From Mesorhizobium sp. (GTDB lineage: Bacteria > Pseudomonadota > Alphaproteobacteria > Rhizobiales > Rhizobiaceae): a stretch of DNA of 64,000 nucleotides. The position numbers were made by a program, and so were the translations under genes. The notes beneath the pieces were generated by a model, which searched no databases, had not been told where the DNA came from, and saw only the letters and a list, made by a program, of their open reading frames with translations. Below, piece by piece: positions 42,419-52,327 of this stretch (position 1 is its first letter; the number at the start of each line of letters is the position of its first letter). The stretch lies in NCBI RefSeq assembly GCF_004962245.1, contig NZ_SUHQ01000011.1, positions 63,103 through 127,102 of the forward strand, in the 5' to 3' direction.

Positions 42419-43312
42419 ATGAGCGCCTATGCCGGTACGTTGAATTCGACACAGCGGATGGACACCACGGCGGCCATCGCGGTGGCGCTGACAGTGGTCG
42501 GCTGGGCCTCCGCTTTCCCGGCGATCCGTGCCGGCCTCGTCGCTTTCGGGCCGCTGGAACTCGGCGCGCTGCGCTTCGCCATCGCGGCGGTGCCGGCGGC
42601 GATCTTCCTTGCCGTCAAGCGGCCGGCGCTGCCCCGGCTCGACGAGTTGTGGCGCTTTGTCTTCGGTGGCGCCGTCTTCGTTGCGCTCTACACGGCAATG
42701 CTCAATTTCGGCGAACTGACGGTTTCCGCGGGTGCTGCCGGTTTCATCATCAATGTGAGCCCGATCTTCACCGCGATCATGGCGATGGCGTTGCTCGGCG
42801 AACGCTTCTCAGCTCTGGCCTGGGCCGGCACATTCCTGTCCTTCGCCGGCATCGGTATCATCGCGATGGGTGAAGGGCAGGGGCTTCGCTTCGACAATGG
42901 CGCCCTGCTGATCCTCGGCTCGGCCCTGTGCTCGGCCGTCAACACCATCGTGCAAAAGCCGCTGTTTGCCCGCCATCATCCGCTGACCATTTCGGCCTCG
43001 AACATGGTGCTCGGCGCGCTCTGCCTGTTGCCTTTCCTGCCGAGCGGCCTGGCGCAGGCGGCGGTTGCCGACACCGCCGGCCTCGGCGCTGTCATCTTTC
43101 TCGGCATCGTGCCAAGCCTCATCGCATACGCCGCCTGGGCAACAGCACTTTCCCGTCTGCCTGCAGCCTGTGCCTCGAACTTCCTCTACCTGGTTTCACC
43201 GGTGGCGACGCTGATCGGCTTCTTCTGGCTGGGCGAGGTACCGACGCTGCTTGGCATTCTCGGCGGCGCGCTGGCGCTCGGCGGCGTGATCGTGGTGAAT
43301 TTGAAGCGCTGA
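42419..43312 (+). CDS. EamA-family (DMT) transporter
   Basis: A 297-residue inner-membrane protein with ten helices arranged as two EamA repeats. Conserved parts are [52 protein letters not shown] in repeat one and [34 protein letters not shown] in repeat two. Relatives export amino acids or metabolites. ATG 42419 follows ACGAGGACCGTGAG. It lies head-to-head with the GcvA-like LysR gene. Confidence 0.9.
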   Translation: MSAYAGTLNSTQRMDTTAAIAVALTVVGWASAFPAIRAGLVAFGPLELGALRFAIAAVPAAIFLAVKRPALPRLDELWRFVFGGAVFVALYTAMLNFGELTVSAGAAGFIINVSPIFTAIMAMALLGERFSALAWAGTFLSFAGIGIIAMGEGQGLRFDNGALLILGSALCSAVNTIVQKPLFARHHPLTISASNMVLGALCLLPFLPSGLAQAAVADTAGLGAVIFLGIVPSLIAYAAWATALSRLPAACASNFLYLVSPVATLIGFFWLGEVPTLLGILGGALALGGVIVVNLKR

Positions 43313-43356
43313 TTCAAAGGTTTGGAAGATTTGGCTGAATTAAAATGATCGGCTAG

Positions 43357-43890
43357 TCAGCGCTTTTGCGTTTGTCGGCGAGCAAGCGAGCTTACGAAGT
43401 CCGAAATCTGACGGCTGCCACGCAATCTCATCACCGGCACGAGCGGTCCCCTCGCCAAACGCTCCGCCTCGATGTGCGGTCGACTGTTGCGATCGAAATT
43501 CCAGATGTAGCGCAGGAATGACAAATACTCTTTGTCCAGCCTCTCGCTGCATCCTGCCGGGAAATCGGGCCGAGGCCGGTTCAATGCGCTGCGCAATACG
43601 ACCCGGCTCAAACAGGTTGTGCGAGGGGTGTCGAGCCAGACAACGAGATCAGCTCGGGGAAGCCTTAAATCGAAAGTCTGCCAATGATAGTTTCCCTCGC
43701 ACACCCAGTCGTCACCAGAGATGGCCTCGCTAACGCGTGCGCGGAAAACCTCATATTGAGGTTTGCTCCAGCCTGGCCCCCAGAACAGCTTGTCCAAATG
43801 CACGACCGGCAATTTCAGCCGTTCGCCTACTTCCCGTGCAAGGGTTGATTTGCCGCTTCCAGCATTTCCGAGAATTACGATCCGTTGCAC
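43357..43890 (-). CDS. Small P-loop NTPase, adenylate-kinase-like
   Basis: A 177-residue soluble protein with Walker A GNAGSGKST near residue 8 and an adenylate-kinase-like core (VVHLDKLFWGPGW, WVCEGNYHWQTFDLRLPRADLVVWLD, then an Arg-rich LID-like region). Similar proteins are annotated as AAA-family ATPases or topology modulation protein; the true substrate is unknown. The C-terminal Arg/Lys tail is basic. It is read toward the EamA gene, convergent with it. Confidence 0.78.
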   Translation of the reverse strand: MQRIVILGNAGSGKSTLAREVGERLKLPVVHLDKLFWGPGWSKPQYEVFRARVSEAISGDDWVCEGNYHWQTFDLRLPRADLVVWLDTPRTTCLSRVVLRSALNRPRPDFPAGCSERLDKEYLSFLRYIWNFDRNSRPHIEAERLARGPLVPVMRLRGSRQISDFVSSLARRQTQKR

Positions 43891-43919
43891 AAAGCGACCT
43901 CAGAAAGCTGGGTTCCTCG

Positions 43920-43935
43920 CCCCATTTTAATGGGG
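43920..43935. repeat. Perfect 16-bp palindrome
   Basis: CCCCATTTTAATGGGG lies about 30 bases upstream of the P-loop NTPase start (on its promoter side) and inside a short repeat-like GC-rich stretch. It may be part of a dispersed intergenic repeat. Confidence 0.4.
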
Positions 43936-44035
43936 AGAGGTGGCCGCCCAGCGGTCCTGCCTTTGGCAAGCCCGAGGACCGGCTCCGCGGCCGGAGAGAG
44001 GGACTGCGCCATCAGAACGGACAAGTTCGGGCCCT

Positions 44036-45895
44036 TCACCGCCGTCCAAACAGCCGCTCGATATCCGCAAGCTTGAGCTCGATATAGGTCGGGCGGCCGT
44101 GGTTGCAGGTGCCGGAACCCGGTGTCGCCTCCATCTGGCGCAGCAGCGCGTTCATCTCTTCTGCCTTGAGCAGGCGGCCGGAGCGCACCGAGCCGTGGCA
44201 GGCCATGGTCGCGGCTATCCTGTCCAGCCGCTCCTTCAGCGTGTCGACCGTGTCGTTGTCGGCGATCTCGTCGGCAAGGTCGCGCACCAGCTGCTGGACA
44301 TTGGTTTCGCCGAGCATCGACGGCGTCTCGCGCACCGCGACCGCGCCCGGACCGAAGCGCTCGATGGCGAGGCCGAAGCGGGAGAGTGTTTCGGAATGCA
44401 AGGCGAGCCGCTCGGCATCCTCTTCCGGCAGATCGACGATCTCGGGCAGAAGCAGCATCTGCGACGGCACGGCGCGTGCATGCAGCGCGTTCTTCAGCGC
44501 CTCGTAGACCAGCCGCTCATGCGCCGCATGCTGGTCGACGATGACAAGCGAATCCGTGGTCTGGGCGACGATGTAGTTCTCATGTACCTGCGCGCGTGCG
44601 GCACCCAGCGCCATGCCGAGCAGCGCCTCCGCCGCTTCGTCTTGCCCGGCGCGCGCGTCGGCGCTGTGAAGCGGTCCGGCGTCGAACGCCGCCTGATCGT
44701 TTTCGCCGAAGCCGCCATTTGCAAATCCCGTATCCAGTGGCCGCTGCGGCGAGCGGGAAGGGTCGAAACCAGCGGAGCCGGAGGCCCGGTAGGCCGCCTC
44801 GTAGCTGCGGTGGCCGTTGGCCGGTCCTGGATGCGCATAGGACGCCGCGCCCGGCCGGAATGCCGCCATCATGCCGGCGGCCCCGGTGGTGGCGGCGCGG
44901 ATCCCGGCATTGGCGAGCGCCTCCCGGATGGCGCCGACGATCAGTCCGCGCACCAGTCCCGGGTCGCGGAAGCGCACGTCGGCCTTGGCCGGATGGACAT
45001 TGACGTCGACGATGGCCGGATCGAGCGTCAAGAACAGCACCGTCACCGCGTGGCGATCGCGCGGCAGCACGTCGGCGAAGGCGCCGCGAATGGCGCCGGC
45101 GATCAGCTTGTCGCGCACCGGCCGGCCGTTGACATAGGCATATTGCTGCAGCGCGTTGGCGCGGCTGAAGGAGGGGATCGAGACGTGGCCGGCGAGATGC
45201 ACGCCGTCGCGCATGGCGTCGATGGCAATGGAATTGTCCGGAAAGTCGGCGCCCATCACCTGCGCGACGCGGCGCAACCGGCCCTCAGGGCTGTCGTCGG
45301 CCGCAGGCAGTTCCAGTGTCGAACGGTCGGAGCCGGCCAGCGTGAAGCGCACGGCGGGGAAGGCAATCGCAATGCGCTTGACCACGTCGCTGATCGCGGA
45401 GCTTTCGGCGCGCTCGCCCTTCATGAATTTGAGGCGAGCCGGCGTGGCGAAGAACAGGTCGCGCACCTCGACCGTGGTGCCGCGATTGGCGGCCGCCGGC
45501 TTGACCGCGGACACGCGTCCGCCCTCGATGCCGATCTCGGCGGCGCTGTCGCTGTTGGCCGTGCGCGAGCGGATCGACAGCCGCGCCACCGAGCCGATCG
45601 ACGGCAGCGCCTCACCGCGAAAGCCGAGCGAGCGGATGTCGTGGATGTCCTCGGCGAGCTTCGAGGTGCAGTGGCGTGCGATCGCCAGCGCCAGTTCCTG
45701 CTCGGGAATGCCCGAGCCATCATCGGTGACACGGATCAGGTTCAGCCCGCCGCCGGCGGTGACGATCTCGACTCTGGCAGCGCCGGCATCGAGTGCATTC
45801 TCGACCAGTTCCTTGACCACGCTTGCCGGACGCTCGATGACTTCGCCGGCGGCGATTTGGTTGATCATCGTTTCGGAAAGCTGGCGTATGGGCAT
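44036..45895 (-). CDS. mutL: DNA mismatch repair protein MutL
   Basis: A 619-residue MutL. The N-terminal GHKL ATPase shows [30 protein letters not shown] (in pieces), [19 protein letters not shown] and [20 protein letters not shown] variable linker of about 100 residues spans 330-430. The C-terminal dimerisation domain contains [12 protein letters not shown], which fits the DQHA(X)2E(X)4E endonuclease motif of MutL proteins that nick DNA themselves, and a CNHGRPT motif near the end. MutH is absent from this window, consistent with a nicking MutL, though its genome-wide absence cannot be seen here. Its position near lpxK is usual for rhizobia. Confidence 0.96.
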   Translation of the reverse strand: MPIRQLSETMINQIAAGEVIERPASVVKELVENALDAGAARVEIVTAGGGLNLIRVTDDGSGIPEQELALAIARHCTSKLAEDIHDIRSLGFRGEALPSIGSVARLSIRSRTANSDSAAEIGIEGGRVSAVKPAAANRGTTVEVRDLFFATPARLKFMKGERAESSAISDVVKRIAIAFPAVRFTLAGSDRSTLELPAADDSPEGRLRRVAQVMGADFPDNSIAIDAMRDGVHLAGHVSIPSFSRANALQQYAYVNGRPVRDKLIAGAIRGAFADVLPRDRHAVTVLFLTLDPAIVDVNVHPAKADVRFRDPGLVRGLIVGAIREALANAGIRAATTGAAGMMAAFRPGAASYAHPGPANGHRSYEAAYRASGSAGFDPSRSPQRPLDTGFANGGFGENDQAAFDAGPLHSADARAGQDEAAEALLGMALGAARAQVHENYIVAQTTDSLVIVDQHAAHERLVYEALKNALHARAVPSQMLLLPEIVDLPEEDAERLALHSETLSRFGLAIERFGPGAVAVRETPSMLGETNVQQLVRDLADEIADNDTVDTLKERLDRIAATMACHGSVRSGRLLKAEEMNALLRQMEATPGSGTCNHGRPTYIELKLADIERLFGRR

Positions 45896-45972
45896 GAGGG
45901 CACTATAGGCGGATTCGTGGCCGGTGCGGGAGGGGCAGAATTGAGGAATCCGCGCCGCTCACCGTGGTCCTG

Positions 45973-46875
45973 TTAGGTCATGAGCTTGGGCAGTGTTGCC
46001 GCCAGCGCGTCGACAGCAAGACGGACCTTCAGTGGCAAATGAGGTGTCTGCAGCCATAGCGCATACACGTCATAAAGAAATCCCGGCTGGTCCGGCAACA
46101 GCACGACAAGTTCGCCGGTCTGACTGCGCTCACGAACCAGCCAATATGGAAGCCAGGCAAGCCCCATGCCGGCTGCCGCAGCATCGGCGATCGCGTCGAG
46201 GTCGTCGAGACGCAACCGGCTGACCGGCATGACTTCTAGCGCAGGCTGGCCGTTGCGCGGAAACAGCCACGGTTGAATGACACGGCCCGAACGGCGGTAG
46301 ATGATGGCCTGGTGCCTGCCGAGATCTTCTGTCTGCTGCGGCGACCCGTGCATCTCGAGATAGGATGGCGACGCGCAGACGACCATGCGCTGGCGCGCGA
46401 TGCGACGCGCCATCACTCCGGCCTGATCCTCCAGGTTGCCGGTCCGGATGGCAAGATCGCAACCATCCTCTGCAAGATCTGCGATGGGGTCGCTGAACGA
46501 CAGGTCAAGCTCCAGCGCAGGATATAGTTGCGCGAGTTCCAGCAGGATCGGAGCAACGCAGCGCCGGCCAAAGTGCACAGGCATGATGACGCGCAGTTTT
46601 CCGCGTGGTTCTGAAAGTTGATCGGCCGCGAGTGCGTCCGCAGCCTCAGCTTCGGCGAGTACCATTCGGCAGCGTTCATAATAGGCGCGCCCGAAGTCAG
46701 TCAGGCTCTGGCGGCGTGTGGTCCGGTTGATGAGGCGCACGCCCAGACGCTCTTCGAGAAACCGGACATGCTTGCCGACCATCGGCCCGGACAGATCGAG
46801 CGCGGCAGCCGCCGCCGCGAACGAGCCCAGGTCGACGGCTTTGACGAACACGGCCATGCTGGTAAGGCGATCCAT
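45973..46875 (-). CDS. LysR-family regulator, divergent from a quinone-oxidoreductase-like gene
   Basis: A 300-residue LysR-type regulator with the helix-turn-helix MDRLTSMAVFVKAVDLGSFAAAAAALDLSGPMVGKHV at the N-terminus and an effector domain from about residue 90 (GKLRVIMPVHFGRRCVAPIL). It belongs to the large group usually found beside dehydrogenases or transporters. A GAAAC-N5-GTTTC inverted repeat lies five bases upstream of its start, between it and the divergent dehydrogenase gene, which is its likely target. Confidence 0.9.
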   Translation of the reverse strand: MDRLTSMAVFVKAVDLGSFAAAAAALDLSGPMVGKHVRFLEERLGVRLINRTTRRQSLTDFGRAYYERCRMVLAEAEAADALAADQLSEPRGKLRVIMPVHFGRRCVAPILLELAQLYPALELDLSFSDPIADLAEDGCDLAIRTGNLEDQAGVMARRIARQRMVVCASPSYLEMHGSPQQTEDLGRHQAIIYRRSGRVIQPWLFPRNGQPALEVMPVSRLRLDDLDAIADAAAAGMGLAWLPYWLVRERSQTGELVVLLPDQPGFLYDVYALWLQTPHLPLKVRLAVDALAATLPKLMT

Positions 46876-46879
46876 ATTC

Positions 46880-46894
46880 GAAACTCACAGTTTC
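46880..46894. promoter_or_regulatory. LysR-type operator candidate
   Basis: GAAAC-TCACA-GTTTC is a perfect 5-5-5 inverted repeat in the 106-base divergent region, close to the LysR start. Confidence 0.5.
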
Positions 46895-46981
46895 TACTGT
46901 TCTGCTCTCAAGGCCATTTATCCGCGAGGCGCTCACTGGCATAGCATATATTCGGTTCAAATATTTTGGAGTTATGGCCGG

Positions 46982-47971
46982 ATGGCGCGGGTTATTCGCT
47001 TTCATGAGCTTGGCGGTCCCGAGGTTCTGCGCATCGAGGATGTCGATATTCCAGCGCCGGGTTGGGGGGAGATTCAAATTCGGGTCAAGGCGTTGGGCAT
47101 CAACCGCGCCGAGGCACTGCTGCGTTCGGGCACCTATATCGAGACGCCGCCGTTGCCTTCCGGTCTTGGCCTTGAGGCAGCGGGTATCGTCGAAACGATC
47201 GGCGGAGGCGTGGAGGAGTTTGCGCCAGGTGAAACTGTCAGCATCGTGCCGCCATTATCGATGGCCCGCTGGCCCGCCTATGGCGAGATCGCCACATATC
47301 CCGCCAAGCTCGTGGTCAAGCACCCGCCATCGCTCAGCTGGGAAGAGGCGGCAGCCGTCTGGATGCAATACCTCACTGCCTATGGCGCACTGATCGACAT
47401 CGCCAATCTCCGCAGGCAGGACGTTGTCGTCATCACCGCAGCATCGAGCAGTGTCGGTCTTGCTGCGATCCAGATTGCCAACATGGTTGGTGCGATCCCG
47501 ATCGCGGTCACGCGGACGTCTGCCAAGAAACAGGCCCTGCAGAAGATCGGCGCCACTCATGCCATCGCTTCAGCGGAGGAAGATCTGGAGGTCCGGCTGA
47601 AGGAGATCGCCGGGCCGGACGGCGTGCGCGTTGTGCTCGACGCGGTCGGCGGCCCGATTTTCGAGCCTCTGACCGCCGCCATGGCACGAGGTGGCATTCT
47701 CATCGAATATGGCGGCTTGAGCCCGGAGCCGACGCCGTTCCCGTTGTTAACGGTGCTGGCGAAGACGCTGACGCTGCGCGGCTATCTCGTCCACGAAATC
47801 ACGAGCGATCCGGCGAAGTTGGAGGCTGCCAAGGCGTTCATCCTCGGAGGATTGATGTCTGGTTCTCTCAGGCCGGTGATCGCCAGGACCTTTCCGTTCG
47901 ACCAGATCGTCGAGGCGCATCGCTTTCTCGAGTCGAACGAACATGTCGGCAAGATTGTCGTGACGGTTTGA
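46982..47971 (+). CDS. Zinc-free alcohol dehydrogenase / quinone oxidoreductase family (MDR)
   Basis: A 329-residue medium-chain reductase. The N-terminal GroES-like half has GPEVLRIEDVDIPAPGWGEI and VKALGINRAEALLRSG, where Cys zinc ligands would sit in true alcohol dehydrogenases but are absent. The Rossmann half has VVVITAASSSVGLAAIQIANMVGA (NADPH-binding, A-S-S-S-V-G in place of the usual G-G-V-G) and ends with PFDQIVEAHRFLESNEHVGKIVV. This fits the zeta-crystallin/QOR branch, an NADPH-dependent reductase of quinones or enones. It is probably controlled by the divergent LysR regulator. Confidence 0.85.
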   Translation: MARVIRFHELGGPEVLRIEDVDIPAPGWGEIQIRVKALGINRAEALLRSGTYIETPPLPSGLGLEAAGIVETIGGGVEEFAPGETVSIVPPLSMARWPAYGEIATYPAKLVVKHPPSLSWEEAAAVWMQYLTAYGALIDIANLRRQDVVVITAASSSVGLAAIQIANMVGAIPIAVTRTSAKKQALQKIGATHAIASAEEDLEVRLKEIAGPDGVRVVLDAVGGPIFEPLTAAMARGGILIEYGGLSPEPTPFPLLTVLAKTLTLRGYLVHEITSDPAKLEAAKAFILGGLMSGSLRPVIARTFPFDQIVEAHRFLESNEHVGKIVVTV

Positions 47972-47992
47972 CCGGGCACTGTTGGGATAGCC

Positions 47993-48895
47993 TCACGCCT
48001 GCGCGGCCAGCCAGTCCCGCACCTTGCGCGCATTGTCGCTGAGTTCGCGGTTCCTTGGCCAGATGACATGAAAGCCCTTGCCGGTCGTCATCGTGTGGCC
48101 GGTGACGCGCACCAGCAGCCCTGAGGCCAGCAGCCGCGCGGCGAGATGGCGCCAGCCGAGCGCAATGCCTTGCCCTTCCATGACCGCCTGGATCACCAGC
48201 GCATAGTCGTTGATGCGCAAGCCGCGCCCGGCATCGGTGATGTTGACCCCGGCAGAGGCGAACCACTCCTCCCAGCTCGCCGCCTCGCGAAACGGTTCCT
48301 CGAGATGGATGAGGCGGTGCGTGGCAAGAGCCTCGACGGTGTCGGGCAGCCCGAACCGCGCGACGTAGCTCGCGCCCGCCACCGGGAAGATCTCCTCATC
48401 GGCCAGCGGCAGCGAGTGATAGTCCGGCCATTCCTTGGGTTCGCCGCCGCGAACGCCGAGCGGGATGTCTTCGGCGATGATGTCGAGATCGCGGTCGGCG
48501 GTCTGGATGCGCAGGTCGATGCCCGGCAATTCGTCACGAAACTGCTGCAGGCGCGGCATCATCCAGAAGGAGCCGAAAGCGGTCGACGCGGCAAGTGTCA
48601 CATGGCCACCGGTCGCCTGTTGGCGCAGATCCTCCGCCGACTTGCGGATATGCGACAGGCCGAGCGAAACGTCGGCGTGGAAGCGGTCGCCGGCTTCGGT
48701 AAGGCTGACCTGTCGATGACGGCGCTGGAAGAGCTTCGCGCCGAGCTGCTCTTCGAGGCCTCGGATCGCGTAGGACACGGCAGCTTGTGTCATGCCGAGC
48801 TCCCGCCCGGCGGCGGTGAAGCTCGACAGCCGCCCGGCGGCCTCGAAGACGATCAGGCTGCCGGCGGAGGGCAGCAGATGGCGAAGGCTTCGCAT
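47993..48895 (-). CDS. LysR-family regulator (GcvA-like), divergent from MttB-like gene
   Basis: A 300-residue LysR regulator of the GcvA branch: LIVFEAAGRLSSFTAAGRELGMTQAAVSYAIRGLEEQLG at the N-terminus, then an effector domain with LAASTAFGSFWMMPRLQQF and IHLEEPFREAASWEEWF. Its ATG overlaps an ATAAG-N5-CTTAT inverted repeat, suggesting autoregulation. It is divergent from the MttB-like methyltransferase gene 92 bases away and may respond to a methylated amine or its product. That ligand is inferred from context. Confidence 0.9.
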   Translation of the reverse strand: MRSLRHLLPSAGSLIVFEAAGRLSSFTAAGRELGMTQAAVSYAIRGLEEQLGAKLFQRRHRQVSLTEAGDRFHADVSLGLSHIRKSAEDLRQQATGGHVTLAASTAFGSFWMMPRLQQFRDELPGIDLRIQTADRDLDIIAEDIPLGVRGGEPKEWPDYHSLPLADEEIFPVAGASYVARFGLPDTVEALATHRLIHLEEPFREAASWEEWFASAGVNITDAGRGLRINDYALVIQAVMEGQGIALGWRHLAARLLASGLLVRVTGHTMTTGKGFHVIWPRNRELSDNARKVRDWLAAQA

Positions 48896-48908
48896 AAGCT
48901 GAACTTAT
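48894..48908. promoter_or_regulatory. LysR-type operator overlapping the regulator start codon
   Basis: ATAAG-CTGAA-CTTAT is a perfect 5-5-5 inverted repeat with T-N11-A geometry. Its left end includes two bases of the LysR start codon. Confidence 0.55.
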
Positions 48909-48987
48909 ACAAGAGATCAGGATTTTCCAGCGTCACAGCGATATTTCGTCTCGCTAAATTGATTGTCTCTGGAAGGATGGAGTTGCC

Positions 48988-50538
48988 ATGACCGCGCCGG
49001 CCGCCGAAGTGACCGAACACGCCAGCCGTCGGGCGGGTGGCCGCCTGGGGCGCAAGGCGCTGCGGGGAACGCCCATAGCGTCGTTTCCGACCCTGGTCCG
49101 TAAGATTCCGGTATATCAGATGGTCCCGGATGAGGCGGTGGAGCTGATCCACCAGGAGTCGCTCAGCATTCTCGAAGAGGTGGGATGCGAGTTCCGCGAC
49201 GACGAGGCCATTGCAATGTGGAAGGCTGCGGGAGCCAATGTCTCGGACACAAGAGTCCGCATCGACCGCGCCCTCCTGATGGAGCTCGTATCGAAGGTCC
49301 CTTCGGAGTTCACGCTCAATGCGAGGAATCCGCAGCGTTCGGTGCGCGTCGGCGGAAACAACTCCATCTTCGTGCCGATGTACGGCGCGCCTTACGTGCG
49401 CGACCTCGACAACGTCAGGCGCTATGGCACGCTCGCCGACCTTCAGAATTTCCATAAGCTCGCCTACATGGCGCCGGCGCTGCACTCGTCGAGCTCGATC
49501 ATCTGCGAGCCGATGGAAATTCCGGTGCCGAAGCGTCACCTCCACATCATCCATTCGGCGCTGAAGCACTCCGACAAGCCGTTCATGGGCATCGTGACGT
49601 CCAAGGATCGGGCCGAAGATACGATGGCGATGGCAGGCATCGTGTTCGGCGAGGACTATGTCCGCGACAACCCGGTGCTGGTGGCGATCACCAACTGCAA
49701 TTCGCCACTGGTGTGGGATGCCACCATGCTGGACGCGATGAAGGTCTACGCGCGCCACAACCAGCCGCTGATTCTCGCGCCGTTCGCGCTGTGCGGCGCC
49801 TCGACTTCGGCCTCAGCCGTCGGCGCGGTCGCGCAGGTCAATGCGGAAGCGCTGGCGGGCGTTGCGTTCACGCAGCTCCTGCGTCCGGGTTCGCCGCAGA
49901 TCTACGGACAGTTCATGGTGACGGTGGACATGAAGACCGGCGCTCCCATGGGCGGCACGCCGGAGGCCGCCCAGATGATGTATCTGATGGGAGCACTGGC
50001 GCGGAAATACCGATTGCCGTGGCGCACGTCGGGCTTCCATGTCGGGTCGAAGCTGAACGACGCCCAGGCCGGCTACGAGGCGAACATGCTGATGCATGCC
50101 GCCATTCTTGCCGGCGCCAACTATATCTGGCACTCCGCCGGATGGCTCGAGGCCGGCCTGACCTGCGGCTATTCGAAATTCGCGACGGACTGCGAACAGC
50201 TTGTCGGCTGGTACAAATACGCAGGCGGGCTCTCCTTCGACGATTTCAAGGACGCGATGGCGGCGATCCGCGAGGTAGGCCCCGCCGGCCATTTCCTCGG
50301 CACCCAACACACGCTCGAACATTTCGAGTCCGCCTTCTTCATGCCCAGCATCATGGACTTCAATTCGTACGAGCAGTGGAAGGCTGAAGGGGCAAAGGAC
50401 CACGACACCCGCGGCCGCGAGAAAGCGCGCAACATGCTTGCGGACTATGAGGAGCCGAAGCTCGATGAGGGCATTGCCGAGGGTCTCGAAGATTTGATCG
50501 CGCGACGCGAGGAGAAGCTGCCGGACAGCGTTAGTTAA
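48988..50538 (+). CDS. Trimethylamine methyltransferase (MttB) family protein, non-pyrrolysine type
   Basis: A 516-residue member of the MttB superfamily (COG5598). Family blocks are EVGCEFRDDEAIAMWKAAGA, FVPMYGAPYVRDLDNVRRYGTLADLQNFHKLAYM, ITNCNSPLVWDATMLDAMKVYA, QLLRPGSPQIYGQFMVTVDMKTGAP and GGYSKFATDC-like text. It is read through without an in-frame amber, so it is a Pyl-free MttB homologue; characterised Pyl-free relatives demethylate glycine betaine, proline betaine, carnitine or gamma-butyrobetaine, passing the methyl to a corrinoid protein. No corrinoid protein gene is nearby. It is followed 42 bases later by a Tat-exported binding protein, suggesting import and demethylation of a quaternary amine. 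Confidence 0.88.
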   Translation: MTAPAAEVTEHASRRAGGRLGRKALRGTPIASFPTLVRKIPVYQMVPDEAVELIHQESLSILEEVGCEFRDDEAIAMWKAAGANVSDTRVRIDRALLMELVSKVPSEFTLNARNPQRSVRVGGNNSIFVPMYGAPYVRDLDNVRRYGTLADLQNFHKLAYMAPALHSSSSIICEPMEIPVPKRHLHIIHSALKHSDKPFMGIVTSKDRAEDTMAMAGIVFGEDYVRDNPVLVAITNCNSPLVWDATMLDAMKVYARHNQPLILAPFALCGASTSASAVGAVAQVNAEALAGVAFTQLLRPGSPQIYGQFMVTVDMKTGAPMGGTPEAAQMMYLMGALARKYRLPWRTSGFHVGSKLNDAQAGYEANMLMHAAILAGANYIWHSAGWLEAGLTCGYSKFATDCEQLVGWYKYAGGLSFDDFKDAMAAIREVGPAGHFLGTQHTLEHFESAFFMPSIMDFNSYEQWKAEGAKDHDTRGREKARNMLADYEEPKLDEGIAEGLEDLIARREEKLPDSVS

Positions 50539-50580
50539 TGCAACGGGCGAAGGCCTGACGGAACCATAAGGGAGGAAAAA

Positions 50581-52230
50581 ATGGCACTCTTCAGAAGCAA
50601 CGGCGATCGCGTGCCGAATGCTATCGAGGCGATGGCGCAAGAAGCCCGCTCAGGTCGTATGGACCGGCGCGAGTTCCTGGCGCTGGCAAGCGCCTTCGGT
50701 GCATCGACGGCCCTTGCCTATGGCATGATCGGTCTTGCCGTGCCGGAACGGGCCTTGGCCGAAGAGCCGAAGAAGGGCGGAACGCTGCGCGTTTCGATGT
50801 CGGTGAAGGCACAAAAGGACCCGCGCACTTACGACTGGGTGGAACTTGCGAACATCTCGCGCTGCTGGCTCGAGCCGCTTGTCCGCTATACGCGCGAATT
50901 CACATTCGAGCCCGTCTTGCTCGAAAGCTGGGACGTCAACGACGACGCCACCGAATACGTGCTGCACGTGCGCAAGGGCGTCACCTGGAACAATGGCGAC
51001 GCTTTCAACGCCGATGACGTTGTCCACAATCTGACGCGCTGGTGCGAGAAGGGTGCCGCCGGCAATTCCATGGCCGCCCGTGTCGGCGCGCTGATCGATG
51101 AAAAAACCGGCAAGGCCAGGGATGGGGCGATCACCAAGGTCGACGACAGCACGGTCAAACTGACGCTGAACGAACCGGATATCTCGCTGATCCCGAACTT
51201 CACCGACTATCCCGCGCTCGTCGTCCACCGCAATTTCGATGCCGACGGCGCCGATCCGCTCGCCAAGCCGATCGGCACCGGACCTTTCGAACTTGTGTCT
51301 TATTCGGTCGGCCAGAATGCGGTCGTCAAACGCCGTGAGAACGGCAAGTGGTGGGGCGGTGAAGCACCGCTCGACAGTGTGGAATTCATCGACTACGGCA
51401 CCGACTTCAACGCCTCGGTAAACGCATTCGAGTCCGGCGAGATCGACGTCAATTTCGAGACACCCGCCGACTTCATAGACATCCTTGACAAGATGGATCT
51501 GGTGAAATCGGAGGTCGCGACAGCGACGACGCTCGTTGCCCGGACCAACATCACGCACAAGCCCTACGACGACCAACGGGTCCGCAATGCGCTCCAGATG
51601 GCTGTCGACAACAAGGCGGTGCTCGAACTTGGCTACGCCGGGCGGGGGACCGTCGGTGAAAACCATCACGTCAGCCCGATCCATCCGGAATACTACCCGC
51701 TGCCCAAGAAGACACGTGACGCGGCGGGGGCCAAGAAGCTGATGACTGATGCCGGACAGGCCGACTTCGAGCATGAGCTGATCACCGTCGAGGACGATTG
51801 GCAAAAGAACACCGGCGACGCGATCGCCGGCCAGCTGCGCGATGCCGGTATCAAGGTGAAGCGCACGGTGCTGCCGGGGTCGACCTTCTGGAACGACTGG
51901 ACGAAATACCCCTATTCCATGACCATCTGGTACATGCGCCCGCTCGGTGTTCAGGTGTTGGCGCTTGGCTATCGCACCGGCGAGGCCTGGAATGAGACGG
52001 CGTATTCGAATCCTGATTTTGACGCCAAGCTCAAGCAGGCCCTGTCGCTCGTCGACGTGGAGAAGCGACGCGAGGTCATGAAGGACGTCGAGCAGATCCT
52101 GCAGGATTCGGGCGTCATCATTCAGCCGTTCTGGCAGAAGCTGTACAGCCACATGGACAAGAAGGTGAAGAATTACGCTGTCCACCAGACTTTCGAGATG
52201 GATCTCCAGAACGTCTGGCTGGACGCCTGA
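50581..52230 (+). CDS. ABC transporter substrate-binding protein (family 5, Tat signal), orphan
   Basis: A 549-residue family 5 (dipeptide/nickel-type) solute receptor. The N-terminus has a twin-arginine-type signal ([16 protein letters not shown]) after a cytoplasmic stretch of 20 residues. Conserved parts are [59 protein letters not shown] and [12 protein letters not shown]. It follows the MttB gene after GGGAGGAAAAA. No permease or ATPase genes follow, so it must serve a transporter encoded elsewhere. The ligand may be the same quaternary amine used by MttB, which is inference. Confidence 0.9.
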   Translation: MALFRSNGDRVPNAIEAMAQEARSGRMDRREFLALASAFGASTALAYGMIGLAVPERALAEEPKKGGTLRVSMSVKAQKDPRTYDWVELANISRCWLEPLVRYTREFTFEPVLLESWDVNDDATEYVLHVRKGVTWNNGDAFNADDVVHNLTRWCEKGAAGNSMAARVGALIDEKTGKARDGAITKVDDSTVKLTLNEPDISLIPNFTDYPALVVHRNFDADGADPLAKPIGTGPFELVSYSVGQNAVVKRRENGKWWGGEAPLDSVEFIDYGTDFNASVNAFESGEIDVNFETPADFIDILDKMDLVKSEVATATTLVARTNITHKPYDDQRVRNALQMAVDNKAVLELGYAGRGTVGENHHVSPIHPEYYPLPKKTRDAAGAKKLMTDAGQADFEHELITVEDDWQKNTGDAIAGQLRDAGIKVKRTVLPGSTFWNDWTKYPYSMTIWYMRPLGVQVLALGYRTGEAWNETAYSNPDFDAKLKQALSLVDVEKRREVMKDVEQILQDSGVIIQPFWQKLYSHMDKKVKNYAVHQTFEMDLQNVWLDA

Positions 52231-52327
52231 GTTAACGCCCAAGGGGATTTCATGGGCAGCAAAAAGGCCGGGATGCAGGATTCGTGGTATTGAACGGTTC
52301 CCACCACGAAAGCCTGGAGATTATCGG

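Noticed and set aside
43940..45976. Rightward frame of 678 codons antisense to mutL
   Set aside because: Low-complexity Arg/Gly/Asp/Val composition mirrors the GC-rich coding strand; mutL is unambiguous on the other strand.
48988..50538. Pyrrolysine-dependent MttB
   Set aside because: The frame has no in-frame TAG before its natural stop, so it is the Pyl-free type.
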